Source of the DNA: Diplolepis rosae | Taxonomy: Eukaryota > Arthropoda > Insecta > Hymenoptera > Diplolepididae | Length of the DNA: 64,000 bases | NCBI GenBank assembly: GCA_030998225.1 | Contig: JAPYXD010000744.1 | Coordinates: forward strand, 1,302,001 to 1,366,000 | Direction: 5' to 3' | Part shown: positions 11,660-22,655 of the stretch, in pieces | Layout of the letters: each line of letters begins with the position of its first letter | Numbering within the stretch: position 1 is the stretch's first letter | Position numbers and translations under genes: made by a program | Notes under the pieces: model-generated | Databases searched by the model: none | What the model was told of the DNA's origin: nothing | Seen by the model: the letters and a program-made list of their open reading frames with translations, nothing else

Positions 11660-11994
11660 TAGAAAATGCTCTTATTTTGATAATTTTGGGCGGATGTGGC
11701 TGGTTAACGAACTTTTCCTTACTTTTTCGGCTTCGATAAATTATGCCAAAGCTCAATCCCACACGGGAAAAAATGAACTGTCAACTTGAACATCTGAACT
11801 GTCAAGAAAAAATGATAGATATAGTACGTGGTACTATCTGCAATATAAAACTGACATACCTAAAGTTTGACATTCCATTTTTCTCCGTGCATTCAATAAT
11901 TCTATCGAGAATCAAGAGTATACGACCTACTACAGATAAAAAATTTCGTAAAAACCGTTTTTTGTGACTCAGGAGGTCTCAAAACGTAAAGATA
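11660..11994. repeat. Dispersed repeat (TTTTGGGCGGATGTG type) with a nested MITE
   Basis: GGGCGGATGTGGCTGGTTAA, TTACTTTTTCGGCT and TAATTCTATCGAGA also occur inverted at 25730-25860. Downstream is the conserved GGTCTCAAAACGTAAAGAT block, also at 14460, 30210 and 31705. A MITE is inserted at 11762-11889. Confidence 0.65.
11762..11889. mobile_element. Short MITE, CACGG(G/A)GAAA ends, CA duplication
   Basis: The ends are CACGGGAAAAAATG and the inverse of CATTTTTCTCCGTG, with CA on both sides (11760-11761 and 11890-11891). The inverted repeat at 25740-25770 shows the related uninterrupted sequence GCTCAATCCAATCC. Confidence 0.7.
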
Positions 11995-12099
11995 CCCAGG
12001 CGGAAAAGTCGGACTTATGCCGGATCTTACGAACGGCATTGTACCGCGCCAGTTGTAAATAAGGAACAATGCCAGTACTGATGATTAGTACCGCGCCGA

Positions 12100-12545
12100 G
12101 CGTTGGCGCGGTACTGGTATAGTGCTGCCCCAGTATGGAGTCAAATGCTGGCTAGAAGCCGACTTAGGGATTTATGCCGAGCGTTAGCGCGGTACTGGTT
12201 CAGTACTGCCCCAGTATGGAGTCCAAATGCTGGCTAGAAGCCGACTTAGGGATTTATGCCGAGCGTTGGCGTGGTACTGGTGTAGTACTGCCCCAGTATG
12301 GAGTCAAATGCTGGCTAGAAGCCGACTTAGGGATTTATGCCGAGCGTTGGTGCGGTACTGGTTCAGTACTGCCCCAGTATGGAGTCCAAACGCTGGCTAG
12401 AAGCCGACTTAGGGATTTATGCCGAGCGTTGGCGCGGTACTGGTTCAGTACTGCCCCTGTATGGTGTCCAAATGCTGGCTAGATACCGACTCAAGGATTT
12501 ATGCCGAGCGTTGGCGCGGTACTGGTTCAGTACTGCCCCAGTACA
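12100..12545. repeat. Tandem repeat, unit about 82 bp, 5-6 copies
   Basis: Each unit contains TGCCCCAGTATGGAGTC, GGCTAGAAGCCGACTTAGGG, ATTTATGCCGAGCG and GCGCGGTACTGGT. The repetition produces repetitive open frames (for example 12174-12482), which are artefacts. Confidence 0.85.
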
Positions 12546-13010
12546 GATATAGATAAATTGATTTATCTCACAATAATTAATAGTTTTATATATTTGACTA
12601 ATTAATTATAGTAATTTTATTTTTACTAATGTTTCTGTAACGTTTTCTACTAAAAATTACTTAAATTTAACTAACAATTAGTCAGTTTTGACTAATTCGG
12701 ATTTAAAGAGTGTAATTTAAGAATTAAATTTATTTATTATCAAAATATTGGAAATATACAAAGTTCATCTTGAGCTGCTTCTGCGTTTTAAAACCAACGT
12801 CTTTAAGACGTTCCTTAGTTTCGACTTGATATTATTATTCTGATTTAAGTAAACGAGTGTACCCAGCCGGAAATGTCGGATCTTACGAACGGCATGGTAC
12901 CGCACCAGTTGTAAATGAGGAGCAATGCCAGTACTTATCATTAGTACCGCGCTGAGCGTTGGCGCGGTACTGGTATAGTACTGTCCCAGTATGGAGTCCA
13001 TGTGTACTAT

Positions 13011-13915
13011 TTTTTTTAATAGTACTTCATAAGTTGGAATAACATATTGCGAACTTGAATGCATAATTTCGTTATGAGATAATTTTCTTGATTCCAAAGT
13101 TTCATCATATTTTTGGAATTGAATAAACTCAAAATTTTTAGATTCTGAACATACGTTGATTTTACTCTTGAGAACAAAAATTAAAGGAATCATAACCTGT
13201 ATAAAGTATCACTAATATACAATAATCAAAGTTAATAATTCTAAAATGTATATAAATCTTTTTATTATGTAACGTTCTTTAATTCAAAAACTTGATCTGT
13301 TTATTACAAAAATATTTCATTTTATAGAAAATCGATTTAATAATTAAAAATTTTAATCAGAATCATAAATCGGGATAAAATCTAAAAATTCCCGATTACA
13401 CGGGGCCCATACACTTCTTACACGGCCCTGCAGTAGTTGCAGGTTATAAGCGCTATTTCATTTCTTGTATTCCAAGCGTGCGCAGCCGAGAGGCTTAGTC
13501 GTTAGGTTAGTAATGCGTTAATTACAAGTAGAGAGGGTTCGAACCCGCAGCGTTAAGAATAATTTTTAATACTACCCAAACGAGCGTTTGTGTAGTGTAG
13601 AGGGGGGAATGTGTGTTTGTAGGTAGGTTTGTATATAAAAATAGTAAATTAAAGACTGCTTGAAAGTAAATAAAGTTTTGAAATGTACTAAGAATATTCA
13701 TCGATTCAACTACTGATCTTATTTGATTTACCTATGTTCCTGCAGTTCACTTAACTTCAAAAATGACACTGGGGCCATTACGAACTACGGAAAGTAAGTT
13801 AAAAGTAGTCAAACCTACTGAGATTTTTTTTCGGTGTACGTGTAACGAAAAAGTATTGTCAATTTACTCAGAAAAAATTTTCTAGTTTGAAAACTTTCCC
13901 TGTATTTTTTATCTT
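13011..13915 (+). mobile_element. D element, copy 2, internal fragment
   Basis: It matches the central part of the D element, including the tRNA-like module (AGCCGAGAGGCTTAGTCG at about 13485, GGTTCGAACCCGCAGCG at about 13538). Both CCCGTGTAG termini are missing. It sits inside the composite element 11995-14262. Confidence 0.75.
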
Positions 13916-14262
13916 AGTACAATACAGATTTTCGGTACATTTCCCAGTACCGCCCCACTACTAAAAGACAACTCCCAGCCGAGTGACATTTTGTACTAAT
14001 GACAGTACCGCGCCAGTACAGTCCTTCGGTACAGGCATACTACTATTTCCAGTACAGCGCCGGTACAGATATTTGGTACAGGCATAGTACCATTTTTAGT
14101 ACCGCGCCAGTACCGACAAACAACTCCCAGCCGAGTGACATTTCGGACGAATACCAGTACCCAGCCGTTTTCCACCCGGTATTATGCCAATACAATGCCA
14201 GTACCGACATCCGCCCGGCGGTACTGGCGCGGTACCAAGCCAGTTGTAAATTTCCACCTGGG

Positions 14263-14490
14263 TATGATGAAAATTCCGAAAGTGATTTTGCACATAAAAC
14301 CAATACCTTCTCATATGATGAGAATGTAAAAATTAAAGATATATATTGATGTACGAGTAAAAATTAAAATTGAATAAATAAAATAACTATTTTTACATTC
14401 TCATCATAAATGAGAAGGTATTAGTTTTATGTGTAGAGTGACTTTCGAAATTTTCATCAAATCTTTACGTTTTGAGACCCCCTGAATCAG
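14263..14490. repeat. Head-to-head inverted dispersed repeat
   Basis: The arms read AATACCTTCTCAT...ATGAGAATGTAAAAA and its inverse and end in the inverse of GGGGGTCTCAAAACGTAAAG. The same block is found at 31690-31790 and 30195-30235. Confidence 0.65.
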
Positions 14491-15410
14491 AACACTGAGA
14501 AAAATGGATTGTAAACGGTAATGAAATAGTATATTACGTGCCTAGGCGCACAATGAGGGTTATTGCGTGACGAGCGACAATGCCCGCAGGAGATCGAAGC
14601 CAAGGCGTAGTCGAGGCGTAGGTGAGGCATAGTCGAGGCGTAGCCGATGCGTAGTCGAGACAAAGCCGAGACGAATCCGAGGCGCGATCAGTCCTGCGAG
14701 CATTGTCGCGAGTCTCGCAATGTCCCGAATTGTGTGCATTGGCACATATTCTATTTTATGTGACTGTGGTGCGGATACGAGTTTTTATGCGTACATTGGA
14801 ATCTAATCTAGTACTTATTGTAGTTGTTTGCTGCGCTAGTTGTACGAAGCGGGCGCAAATTGGCGACTAGTCCCGGCCATTTTGATTTTATCAGTCTTGT
14901 GTAGTAGTCAGTGCTAACGATGTACGAAGAAGAAGTGAGAAGAAGAAGAATAAGAAATAGATTGCGTTCCGCTGTAAGACTATAATACACATGCGCAGTT
15001 CAATTTCTACATTGTATTCCTCTGTAACGGAATATACAACATTGCTTTACTCTCAGCTGTAACGGAAAAACGAGTTTCCGCGGTTGAGGCACATAAAATA
15101 TGTTACCGGGTATAATCTTGGACTATTAACTATGGGACAGCGATCTAGATTATTACAACCATAATCTGTAGATGTTAAAAAAAAGGTAGTATTGGATAAT
15201 ATCTTGGATTATGAACTGAAACATACCAGATTTAACGCGTGCAAAACAAAAGAAAGATAGAGGGGTGATGAGCTTTGGCACTCAGAAGAGGGGAGGTTTC
15301 AGTGGGAACACATACACAAATATTATTATCATACCTTATTTATGTTCACATATTTAAGTACACAATGCTACACTATTTATAATCGCATACGCTTGAAATT
15401 AAATTTCAGA
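14490..15410. other. No gene; short GTCGAGGCGTAG tandem patch
   Basis: At 14595-14690 imperfect copies of GTCGAGGCGTAG follow one another. GCAC/GTGC-type inverted words surround them (CGCACAATGAGG, CATTGTCGCGAGTCTCGC). Nothing coding is convincing; frames on the minus strand here are low-complexity. Confidence 0.4.
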
Positions 15411-15411
15411 A

Positions 15412-15533
15412 TTCGCTTTTGGGTTCGAACCCTCTAAACTCTACCTATATCTACATTAACTAAACGCATTCATAACGCCTAAAGCCTCTCGGCTATTCTC
15501 GCTTGCCATATTCCGAAATAAATGTCGCTTATA
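15412..15533 (-). repeat. tRNA-like SINE head
   Basis: On the minus strand it reads TAGCCGAGAGGC (A-box-like), a long spacer, then GGGTTCGAACCC (B box with T arm). It is related to the tRNA-like module inside the D elements. It flanks D copy 3, which inserted at its edge. Confidence 0.6.
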
Positions 15534-16098
15534 CTCGTGTAGAAATTGCCCTATCTTTCCTTATTTGAAGTTGGGTTCTAGTGGGGCCCAGACTAGAATT
15601 TCCTCATCTAGAAAAAACTGGTAGGGGCCCTGTTAGAACCCGATTAGTATTTCTAGTCCAGAAAAAACTTATAGGGGCACTGTCAGGTTCTAGTGAGGAA
15701 TTCCTTGTTCCGCTTAAGTATGGAAAATCGATTTGTATCTGGCGGGGCCCCGACTAGAGAATCCCTATTTGTAATATTTGTGGTTAAGGTTAGGTCCATT
15801 AGATACAACATAACCTTTATTCTTTATTCTCATTAAAATTTGATCTTATCTGAGAAAAATGAAGATTTTCTGAACACCGTCTTGGATAAGATAAATACTT
15901 AAGAGGAAGCAACAACATTTAAGAAAACTTTTTCATAATTTTAACTCGAATTCGCATGCGTAATTATAATAATCATATGCGAGCACGTATGTGTATGTGT
16001 GTGTATCTTATTGTGCCGAGGTAATAACAATAATTAAACAAACTAATGATAAGTAAATAAGTGTACTATTTTTTTTAATAGTACTTCATTAGTTGGAA

Positions 16099-17908
16099 CC
16101 CGTGCAGAAATCGCCCGATTTGTCCTCATTTAAGGTAGGGCTACGGTTAGGCCCTCGCTAGAAAAAGTAGACTAGGAAGTTCTAGGCGGGCCCCGGCGAG
16201 GCGTTGATAAGGTTCACCCTGTTTGGTTTCTAGAAAAACTAGTTCCTTCTAGTCGGGCCCTATTTTTGGATTTTAGTCAGGCCCTAGGTAGTTCCTTATT
16301 TTAATAAAAAGTTTAGATATTCTTTGCTGCGCATGCTCATGCAAAAGGCCTTTACATACACGGAGAAAAATAGTTAAAGTAATTTTACTCAACTTCCGAT
16401 CAAATTTGGGACATAAGGACAAGTTAGAAGTTATTTAATATCATTGTATTTATTTGTGATATATTAAATGTTCGAAAATTAATCAAAGTTGAGTAAAATT
16501 CAGAAGTGTAGGGTGAAATATGAAATCGTGCATTAAAAATTTTTAAATAGATATATTATTACTCGTAGTATAATTCTCAAAAACCAGTCTCATTAAATCA
16601 CAAAAATAGTAGAGCTTTCCGTTCATTCTACTCTACGCTTCAATCGAGAGTTGAGTAAACCGTGAATCGCAAGATTTATTCCAACAGCTACATCTATTCA
16701 CGCAGGAACGAATGAAAGTAATCTGCGCCTTGGGCACACATGAAAAATTTTTTATTTCAAAAACTTAAATTCTTAAAATTAAATTGATCTTATGAAAATT
16801 TAAAAAAAAAAAAAATCGATAAGTGTATTACATAAAATATGAAATATCACATAAATTACTCAGGCAGAATAATAATTTGGAATTCGCAAATGTAAAATCC
16901 ATATTTTGAAAATATAAAACACAGAAAATAAAAGAACCTTCTTTTAAATGTTTTTATACAAGATACTTCTTAATAATAATGCAATTTTTTAATGTACATT
17001 TGAAAATTTAGTTTCACTAAACTTCATACATTGTTATAATAAAAATGTATACTAAATGTAATTTAATAATTATATTATATATATCAATAATCATAGTTAT
17101 AATAATTGTGTAATTATATCAATTTTTAAAAATATTTTATTAATCATTTATGAAAAAAGTTGATTTATTTTTACTTGAGTAAGGCTAAAAAATTTTATTG
17201 ACGGCACTTACTCTCACAAGCTCTGAATAACTCATGCATTCACTATATAAGAAAGTTCCAAATTTTATATCTCAGCATTGTAAGCGAGCGTGTGCGTGAT
17301 TCGACGAAAGCGTATTGTACTATATATAAGTGTTTTTATTAGGTTTATATATATAAGGTTATATGTTTAAGTGTTGTTTTTATTTAAGAGAACCATACCA
17401 TTGCCAGTTCAAATAATACGCCCGATGCTCATTTTACCCAACTACGATTTGAAGCACCTCAAGCGTCGGTGATATACTTGTACATTTCATGTTAACCCAC
17501 TGACGCATGTTGGTGCCCTGTCGTCGATAACGTTTTACTTAACTCCTTACTATTCCCTATGTAACGCTTATTGTTATTCACTTTGGGTGAATTAGGTATA
17601 TATCAAATTGATTTTACCCGACTAGGATTTAATAGATGTTCAAATGTCCTTATGTCCCAAGTTTAATCGACAGAGTTGAGTAAAATTACTTCAACTATTT
17701 TTCTCCGTGTAGCTGGGGCCCCATTGTACGGTTAGGCAATAGATATGTATTCTAATCAGGGCCCGACTAGATGTCTTAAATAGGGCCTGCCTAAAACAGC
17801 GTTACAGAAGTAGTTGGGGCCTGACTACTTTTCCCTACTAGATCCCGACTAGAAGTAGGGAAAAGTAGTCAGGGCCCTACTATATCCTAAATGAAATTTC
17901 TGCACGGG
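16099..17908. mobile_element. CCC-ended MITE nested in D copy 3, AA duplication
   Basis: The ends are CCCGTGCAGAAAT and the inverse of ATTTCTGCACGGG, with AA on both sides (16097-16098 and 17909-17910). D copy 1 shows the empty site (TTGGAATTAC, inverted, near 7025-7036). Without its own nested insert it is about 457 bases long and made mostly of GGGCCC/CTAG repeats. Confidence 0.85.
16359..17709. mobile_element. CACGGAGAAA element nested in the 16099 element, TA duplication
   Basis: The ends are CACGGAGAAAAATAGTTAAA and the inverse of CAACTATTTTTCTCCGTG, flanked by TA (16357-16358 and 17710-17711). The interior is AT-rich and non-coding. A 5'-truncated copy with nearly the same interior lies at 46600-47559. 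Confidence 0.85.
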
Positions 17909-19233
17909 AATTACTTATTGCGAACTTTAATGCATAATTTCGTTATGCGATCATTTTCTTGATTCAAAAGTTTCATCATATTTTTGGAATTGAAAAAACT
18001 CAAATTTTTTAGATTCTGAAAATACGTTTATTTTACTCTTGAAAACAAAAATTAAAGGAATCATAATCTGTATAAAGTATCACTAATATACAATAATAAA
18101 AATTAATACTTCTATAATTTTTATAATTCTTTTTATTATGTAATGTTCTTTAATTCAAAAATTTGATCTGTTTCTTTCAAAAATATTTTATTTTATAGAA
18201 AATCGATTTAATAATTTAAAATCTTAAATATTTTAATCAGAATCATAAATTGGCATAAAATTAAAAAATTCCCGATTACACGAAGCTCATACACTTTTTA
18301 CACGGCCCTGCAGTAGTTGTAGGTTATAAGCACTATTTTCTTTCTTGTATTCCAAGCGTGCGCAGCCGAGAGGCTTAGTCGTTAGGTTAGTAATGCGTTA
18401 ATTATAAGTAGAGAGGGTTCGAACTCGCAGCGTTAAGAATAATTTTTAATACTACCTAAACGAGCGTTTGTGTAGTGTAGAGGGGAATAATGTGTGTTTG
18501 TAGGTAAGTTTGTATATAAAAATAGTAAGTTAGAGTCTACTTGAAAGTAAATACAGTTTTGAAATGTACTAATAAGAATATTCATCGATTCAACTACTGC
18601 TCTTACTTGATTTACCCCTGTGTTCCTGCGGTTCACTTAACTTCAAAAATTACACTGGGGCCTTTGTAAACTATGGAAAGTAAGTTAAAAAGTAGTCAAA
18701 CTTACTGAGATTTTTTTTCGGTGTACGTGTAATGTAAAAGTACTGTCAATTTACTCAGAAAAAAATTTCCTAGCTTGAAAACAGATTTTTTACTGTGAAA
18801 ACTGTAAGCTTAACCTTCCAAGCGAATATCCCTCCGTTGCCGTTAAAAACGGTAAATATTAGAGTCTTAACTCGAATTTCCCCTGTACTTTTTCTTTCAG
18901 TGTGGAAAATCGTTTTTATTTATTATTTTCTCAAAGAGATACCTGAACAAGATTGGTCACGTGACTCTGCTGATATATGCCCTTAAATTCAATGCGGAGG
19001 TCCATTAGGGCCCTAATGGTGTCCTTTTTTGTAGGTGGGGAAGTGTAAGGGCTGACCTCACTAAACCCCTACTAGAAAGTCTAGTAGGGCCCACCTCGAC
19101 AAAAGCGTTACGTTACCGACGGGGCCCTGACTAGTTTTCCACGCTAGATCCCGACTAGAGATAGGGCAAACTCGTCGGGTCTCCACTAGACCCCTATCAA
19201 AATTTCTACACGGGTAAGCCACTACTGAGTTGG

Positions 19234-19268
<35 letters not shown>

Positions 19269-19617
19269 GGTGTGGGGGAAAAATGGCAAAAAATTTTATA
19301 GACGTTGTACAGGACTCTCCTAGGACGGGTCTAGGCATACCTGTTAAAACCAAAAAACCCCCTCTCTCGAACCAATACACCACCCGCGGGACCGCCTTTC
19401 GGCTTTAAACTTCACGGGTGGTTGGTTCCATTAAAGTCGCGTACGACTCTTCCGTCATCCGTTCGCTCGGAACTTCCACCCGCGGCCACACGCCCACTAG
19501 GATAACCGACTAGCCGCGCCACCCAGGGGAGAAACAAACAGATTCCCTCCCCGAACGACGCGGACAGCCAAGTCTACCCGAGACGCAGGACCGCGGGTGC
19601 CGGCCCCGATGCGATTT

Positions 19618-21623
19618 CTACTGGCCCTCCCCGTTGTTTCGCTCTCGACGCCCATCAAGCTCTCTCGTCTTCATCACAAGTGTGACGAATGACTCGATGA
19701 GCGTCCAGAACCGTTCAGACTGGAGCATGAGGGGGACTATCGTGTCAGGAGTAAGTTCGGAACCCACCGACTGACCGAGGACCCCCTAGCCACACCCCAT
19801 TTTGCGCAGACGAAGAGTGCGTGCTCTGCGTTATCCACCGGGGATTCGCAGTAGCAACACGTCTCCTCGTCTCTCTTCTTAAAGCGCCTCAGGTACGCGT
19901 TAAAACAGCCATGGCCCGAGAGCGCTTGCGCCAAGTAAAAGCCGACTTCCCCGTGCTTTCTGTTCAGCCAGGTGGCGAGCTCCGGGATCAGGCGGTAGGT
20001 CCATCTCCCTGTCTGCTCACCATGCCATCTCATCTGCCATTTCTCGACGAGTCTGCGCCTTCCATCCTTGCGGATGGCCTCCTTCGCGCGAGCGATTTCC
20101 TGCAGGTCGGCGCAGGTAAGCTCCTTGCGAAGCTTAAAGGTTTCCTGCCTTTCCTCCGCCAATAAATCTATTGGCGGGACGCTCGCCAGGACCAGCACAG
20201 CGTTCGTCGAGATAGTTCTATATGCCGAAACTATTCTCAGCGCGACAAGTCTCTGCGCCGAGAACAGCTTCTTCTGGATAGCATGGTTTTGCAAAGCATT
20301 GGCCCAGACCGGAGCTGCGTAAAGCAGCTTCGAATGGACCACGCTCGCCACCAATCTTCTTTTCGCTTCCCTGGGTCCACCAATGTTTGGCATAAGCCGG
20401 GCCAAATTCGCTCCACATTGGATGGCTTTGGCAGCTGCGATCTTTAGATGTTCGCCAAAGCTAAGCCTACGATCCAGCTGCACCCCCAGGTACTTAATGC
20501 TTGTTTTCCACTCGACTTCATACTCTCCGAGAACGATCCTCGGGTATTGGAAGGATCTCCTGTCCGTAACGAGCAAAGCCTCGGTTTTCTCAGGGGCCAT
20601 TTTAAGACCCCTGCCATCCAACCAGCGCCTTGCTCGCCACAGACTTTCATTGATCCTCAGCTCTAGGATTCTGACGTCGTCAGCGGCGCACACGACAAGT
20701 GCGTCATCCGCGAAGCCGACGATTCTCGTTCCAGCAGGCAGGTCCATGCGCAGGAAGTCATCATACATGATGTTCCAAACGAGTGGACCCACCCGCGACC
20801 CTTGAGGAGCGCCACATGTCATCTCTTCTTTGAGAGACCATTTGTCGCCCTCGTATATCACCCACCTGTCGCTCAGATAGTCATCCATCATTCGCAACAG
20901 GTAGTCTGGAACCTTTTTCCGCATCATCGCCTCGATGCAGATTTCCCATCTCGCGGTATTGAACGCATTGCGTATGTCAATGCTAATCAACGCACAGAAT
21001 CCCTTACGCTTACCAGTTCCTTTTCTTGCATTTGTGGCGATGTTAACCACAGCTTGGATGGCGTCCACAGTGGATCTGCCTTTCCTGAATCCGAACTGGC
21101 TTTCCGAGAGCCCGTTCTCCCCGACCAAGAGAGCCTGAAGCCGTTGTAGAATCAACTCCTCCAGAAGCTTCCCCATCGTATCCAATAAGCATATTGGTCT
21201 ATACGACGAGGCAACCCCTAGAGGTTTGTTGCCCTTCCTCAGCAGGACCAACCTCTGCTTCTTCCAATCTGCGAAGAACCTCCCATCCCGAAGACAGGAG
21301 TTAAAGGCTTCTAGGAGGATCTCCGGGTATGCCCCGATCACCTCTTTGAGGATCTCGTTCGGCACCCCGTCGATACCCGGCGCTGTATTTGCCTTAAGCC
21401 TTCCACCCGCTCTCTTTAGTTCTTCGAGAGTGAAGAGTTCTTCGCGCCGGACCACGCAGGAACTTCGGTCCTGTCTTTGGAACGGCTCTACGTGTGGAAA
21501 CAAGCTTCGCACAATGTACTTGACTCGATCGGGATTATCCAGGCCCGGGGTCTTTCTTCTAGTCACCAATCTCTTGGTGACTATTTTGAAAGGCGAGACC
21601 CCATGGATCCTTCTCGGCCTCAC
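19618..21623 (-). pseudogene. LINE ORF2, reverse transcriptase and C-terminal part
   Basis: This half of ORF2 copies element RNA into DNA at the nicked target. In the frame starting at 21623, catalytic motif A (SIDIRNAF) is at residues 214-221, motif B (GAPQGSRVGP) at 271-280 and motif C (FADD) at 304-307. A C-terminal CCHC (CCYC...H....C) lies near residues 590-610. That frame stops at 19737. The family's usual C-terminal tail (LTPDTIV-like) continues in another frame to a stop at 19618, so a one-base indel lies near 19755. The frame is also offset by one base from the endonuclease frame at about 21590. Family assignment to the R1 clade rests on these motifs and the CCHC. The protein is not made intact unless the indels are sequence errors. 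Confidence 0.9.
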
Positions 21624-22655
21624 CGATCAAGTCTTTCCAGCATTGAAGTCGGCTTTTCTTTATGCCTCGCCTCAAAGCTGTTTTTGCCCCTTTCCATGCC
21701 TCGTGCAGCGTAGCATCCCCCTTTGAACGGGTGAATTTTCGCCGCGCTGCGAGGCATTCTCGACGTAGGGCTGCTAACTGGTCGTTCCACCAGTACATCG
21801 AACCCTTGGCTTCCCTGCGCTTACGGCGAGGCATCGAGTAGTCACAAGCCGCGACCACCTTCTGCCTCACCGAGCGCACAGCAGCTTCGTACGACCCAGC
21901 AGGGCAGACCCAACCAAGCTCATCCATGAGCCTGGTTTCTTCGAGGTGTTCGCGAAGTCTTTCCCTGCTGAGTCGTCTCGTGTTCCAGGAGGGGCTCCTT
22001 CCTTCGCCGCCCCTACCCTTTTCCACTGCTTGGCACCCTTGTTCTAGGCTAAATTCGATGCACCGGTGGTCACTCAAGGTTATTACCTCGAGGACCGACC
22101 AGTCGCTTATCCTTGAAGCGAGGCGAGGTGCGGCGATCGTGAGGTCAATTATTGACCCTCCCGCTCCTCGTCTGAACGTGAAATCCCCGCCCTGATTCAG
22201 GACGATCAGGTCGTTCCTAGCGACCATCTCGCCAACCAAGATTCCCCTCCTATCTAGGCGGGCCTCACACCACTCGGGCGATTTACTGTTGAAGTCACCC
22301 CCTATGAGGGATCGCCCGATGGCCTCACTGAGGCTTTCCTCAAGGAGGAGGATCTGGGTCTCAAAGACATCGAAGGGATCGCCGGGGGAGAAGTAGCAGC
22401 TGTACACACGCACACCCGCCACCTCCACCCAAACGAACCCCGCGTCGGTCTCCAGGAAGTCTCCGACGCCCAAATCAGGGTTACAAACAAGAATGCCGGC
22501 CCTCCTTGATGCATCCTGATACCAAGCAGAGTTTTCGGACCACTTGTACTGCTCACTAATGAGCAGCACATCGGCGCCCCCCTCTCCCTGGCAGTCTGCA
22601 TCAGGAGGTCCTGGGCATCCCTCCCCCTTCCGAGGATGAGATGAAGGAACTTCAA
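21559..22655 (-). pseudogene. LINE ORF2, endonuclease domain
   Basis: This is the AP-like endonuclease that nicks the target to prime reverse transcription. The main frame (22569 to 21559) shows LLISEQY, the GGDFNSKSPEW metal/nucleotide motif and TLSDHRCIEF, which holds the catalytic SDH. The domain's N-terminal strand (AQDLLMQ) lies in a different frame upstream of about 22580, so a one-base insertion sits in a G run there. At the C-terminal end the frame diverges near 21590, just after DPWG, from the reverse-transcriptase frame. ORF2 begins close to or overlapping the ORF1 stop at 22652, as is usual for R1-type elements. Confidence 0.88.

Larger units (their letters stand above)
11995..14262. 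mobile_element. Composite CCC-ended element, TA duplication
   Basis: It starts CCCAGGCGGAAAAGTCGG and ends with the inverse of CCCAGGTGGAAATTT, with TA on each side. The flanks join to give the uninterrupted repeat seen at 31710-31735, which confirms the outer limits. Inside are an 82-bp tandem array, a second start-like terminus at 12862 and a D-element fragment. It carries GTACTGGCGCGGTAC-type palindromes but no believable gene. Confidence 0.7.
15534..19214 (+). mobile_element. D element, copy 3, with two nested insertions; TA duplication
   Basis: The ends are CTCGTGTAGAAATT and the inverse of AATTTCTACACGGG, flanked by TA (15532-15533 and 19215-19216). Both ends have GGGCCC/CTAGTC-rich subterminal repeats. 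The interior includes a tRNA-like module at about 18358-18440. It is interrupted by 16099-17908, itself interrupted by 16359-17709. No protein is encoded. Confidence 0.8.

Noticed and set aside
12174..12552. Repetitive frames of 102 and 71 residues
   Set aside because: The periodic peptide simply reflects the 82-bp tandem array.
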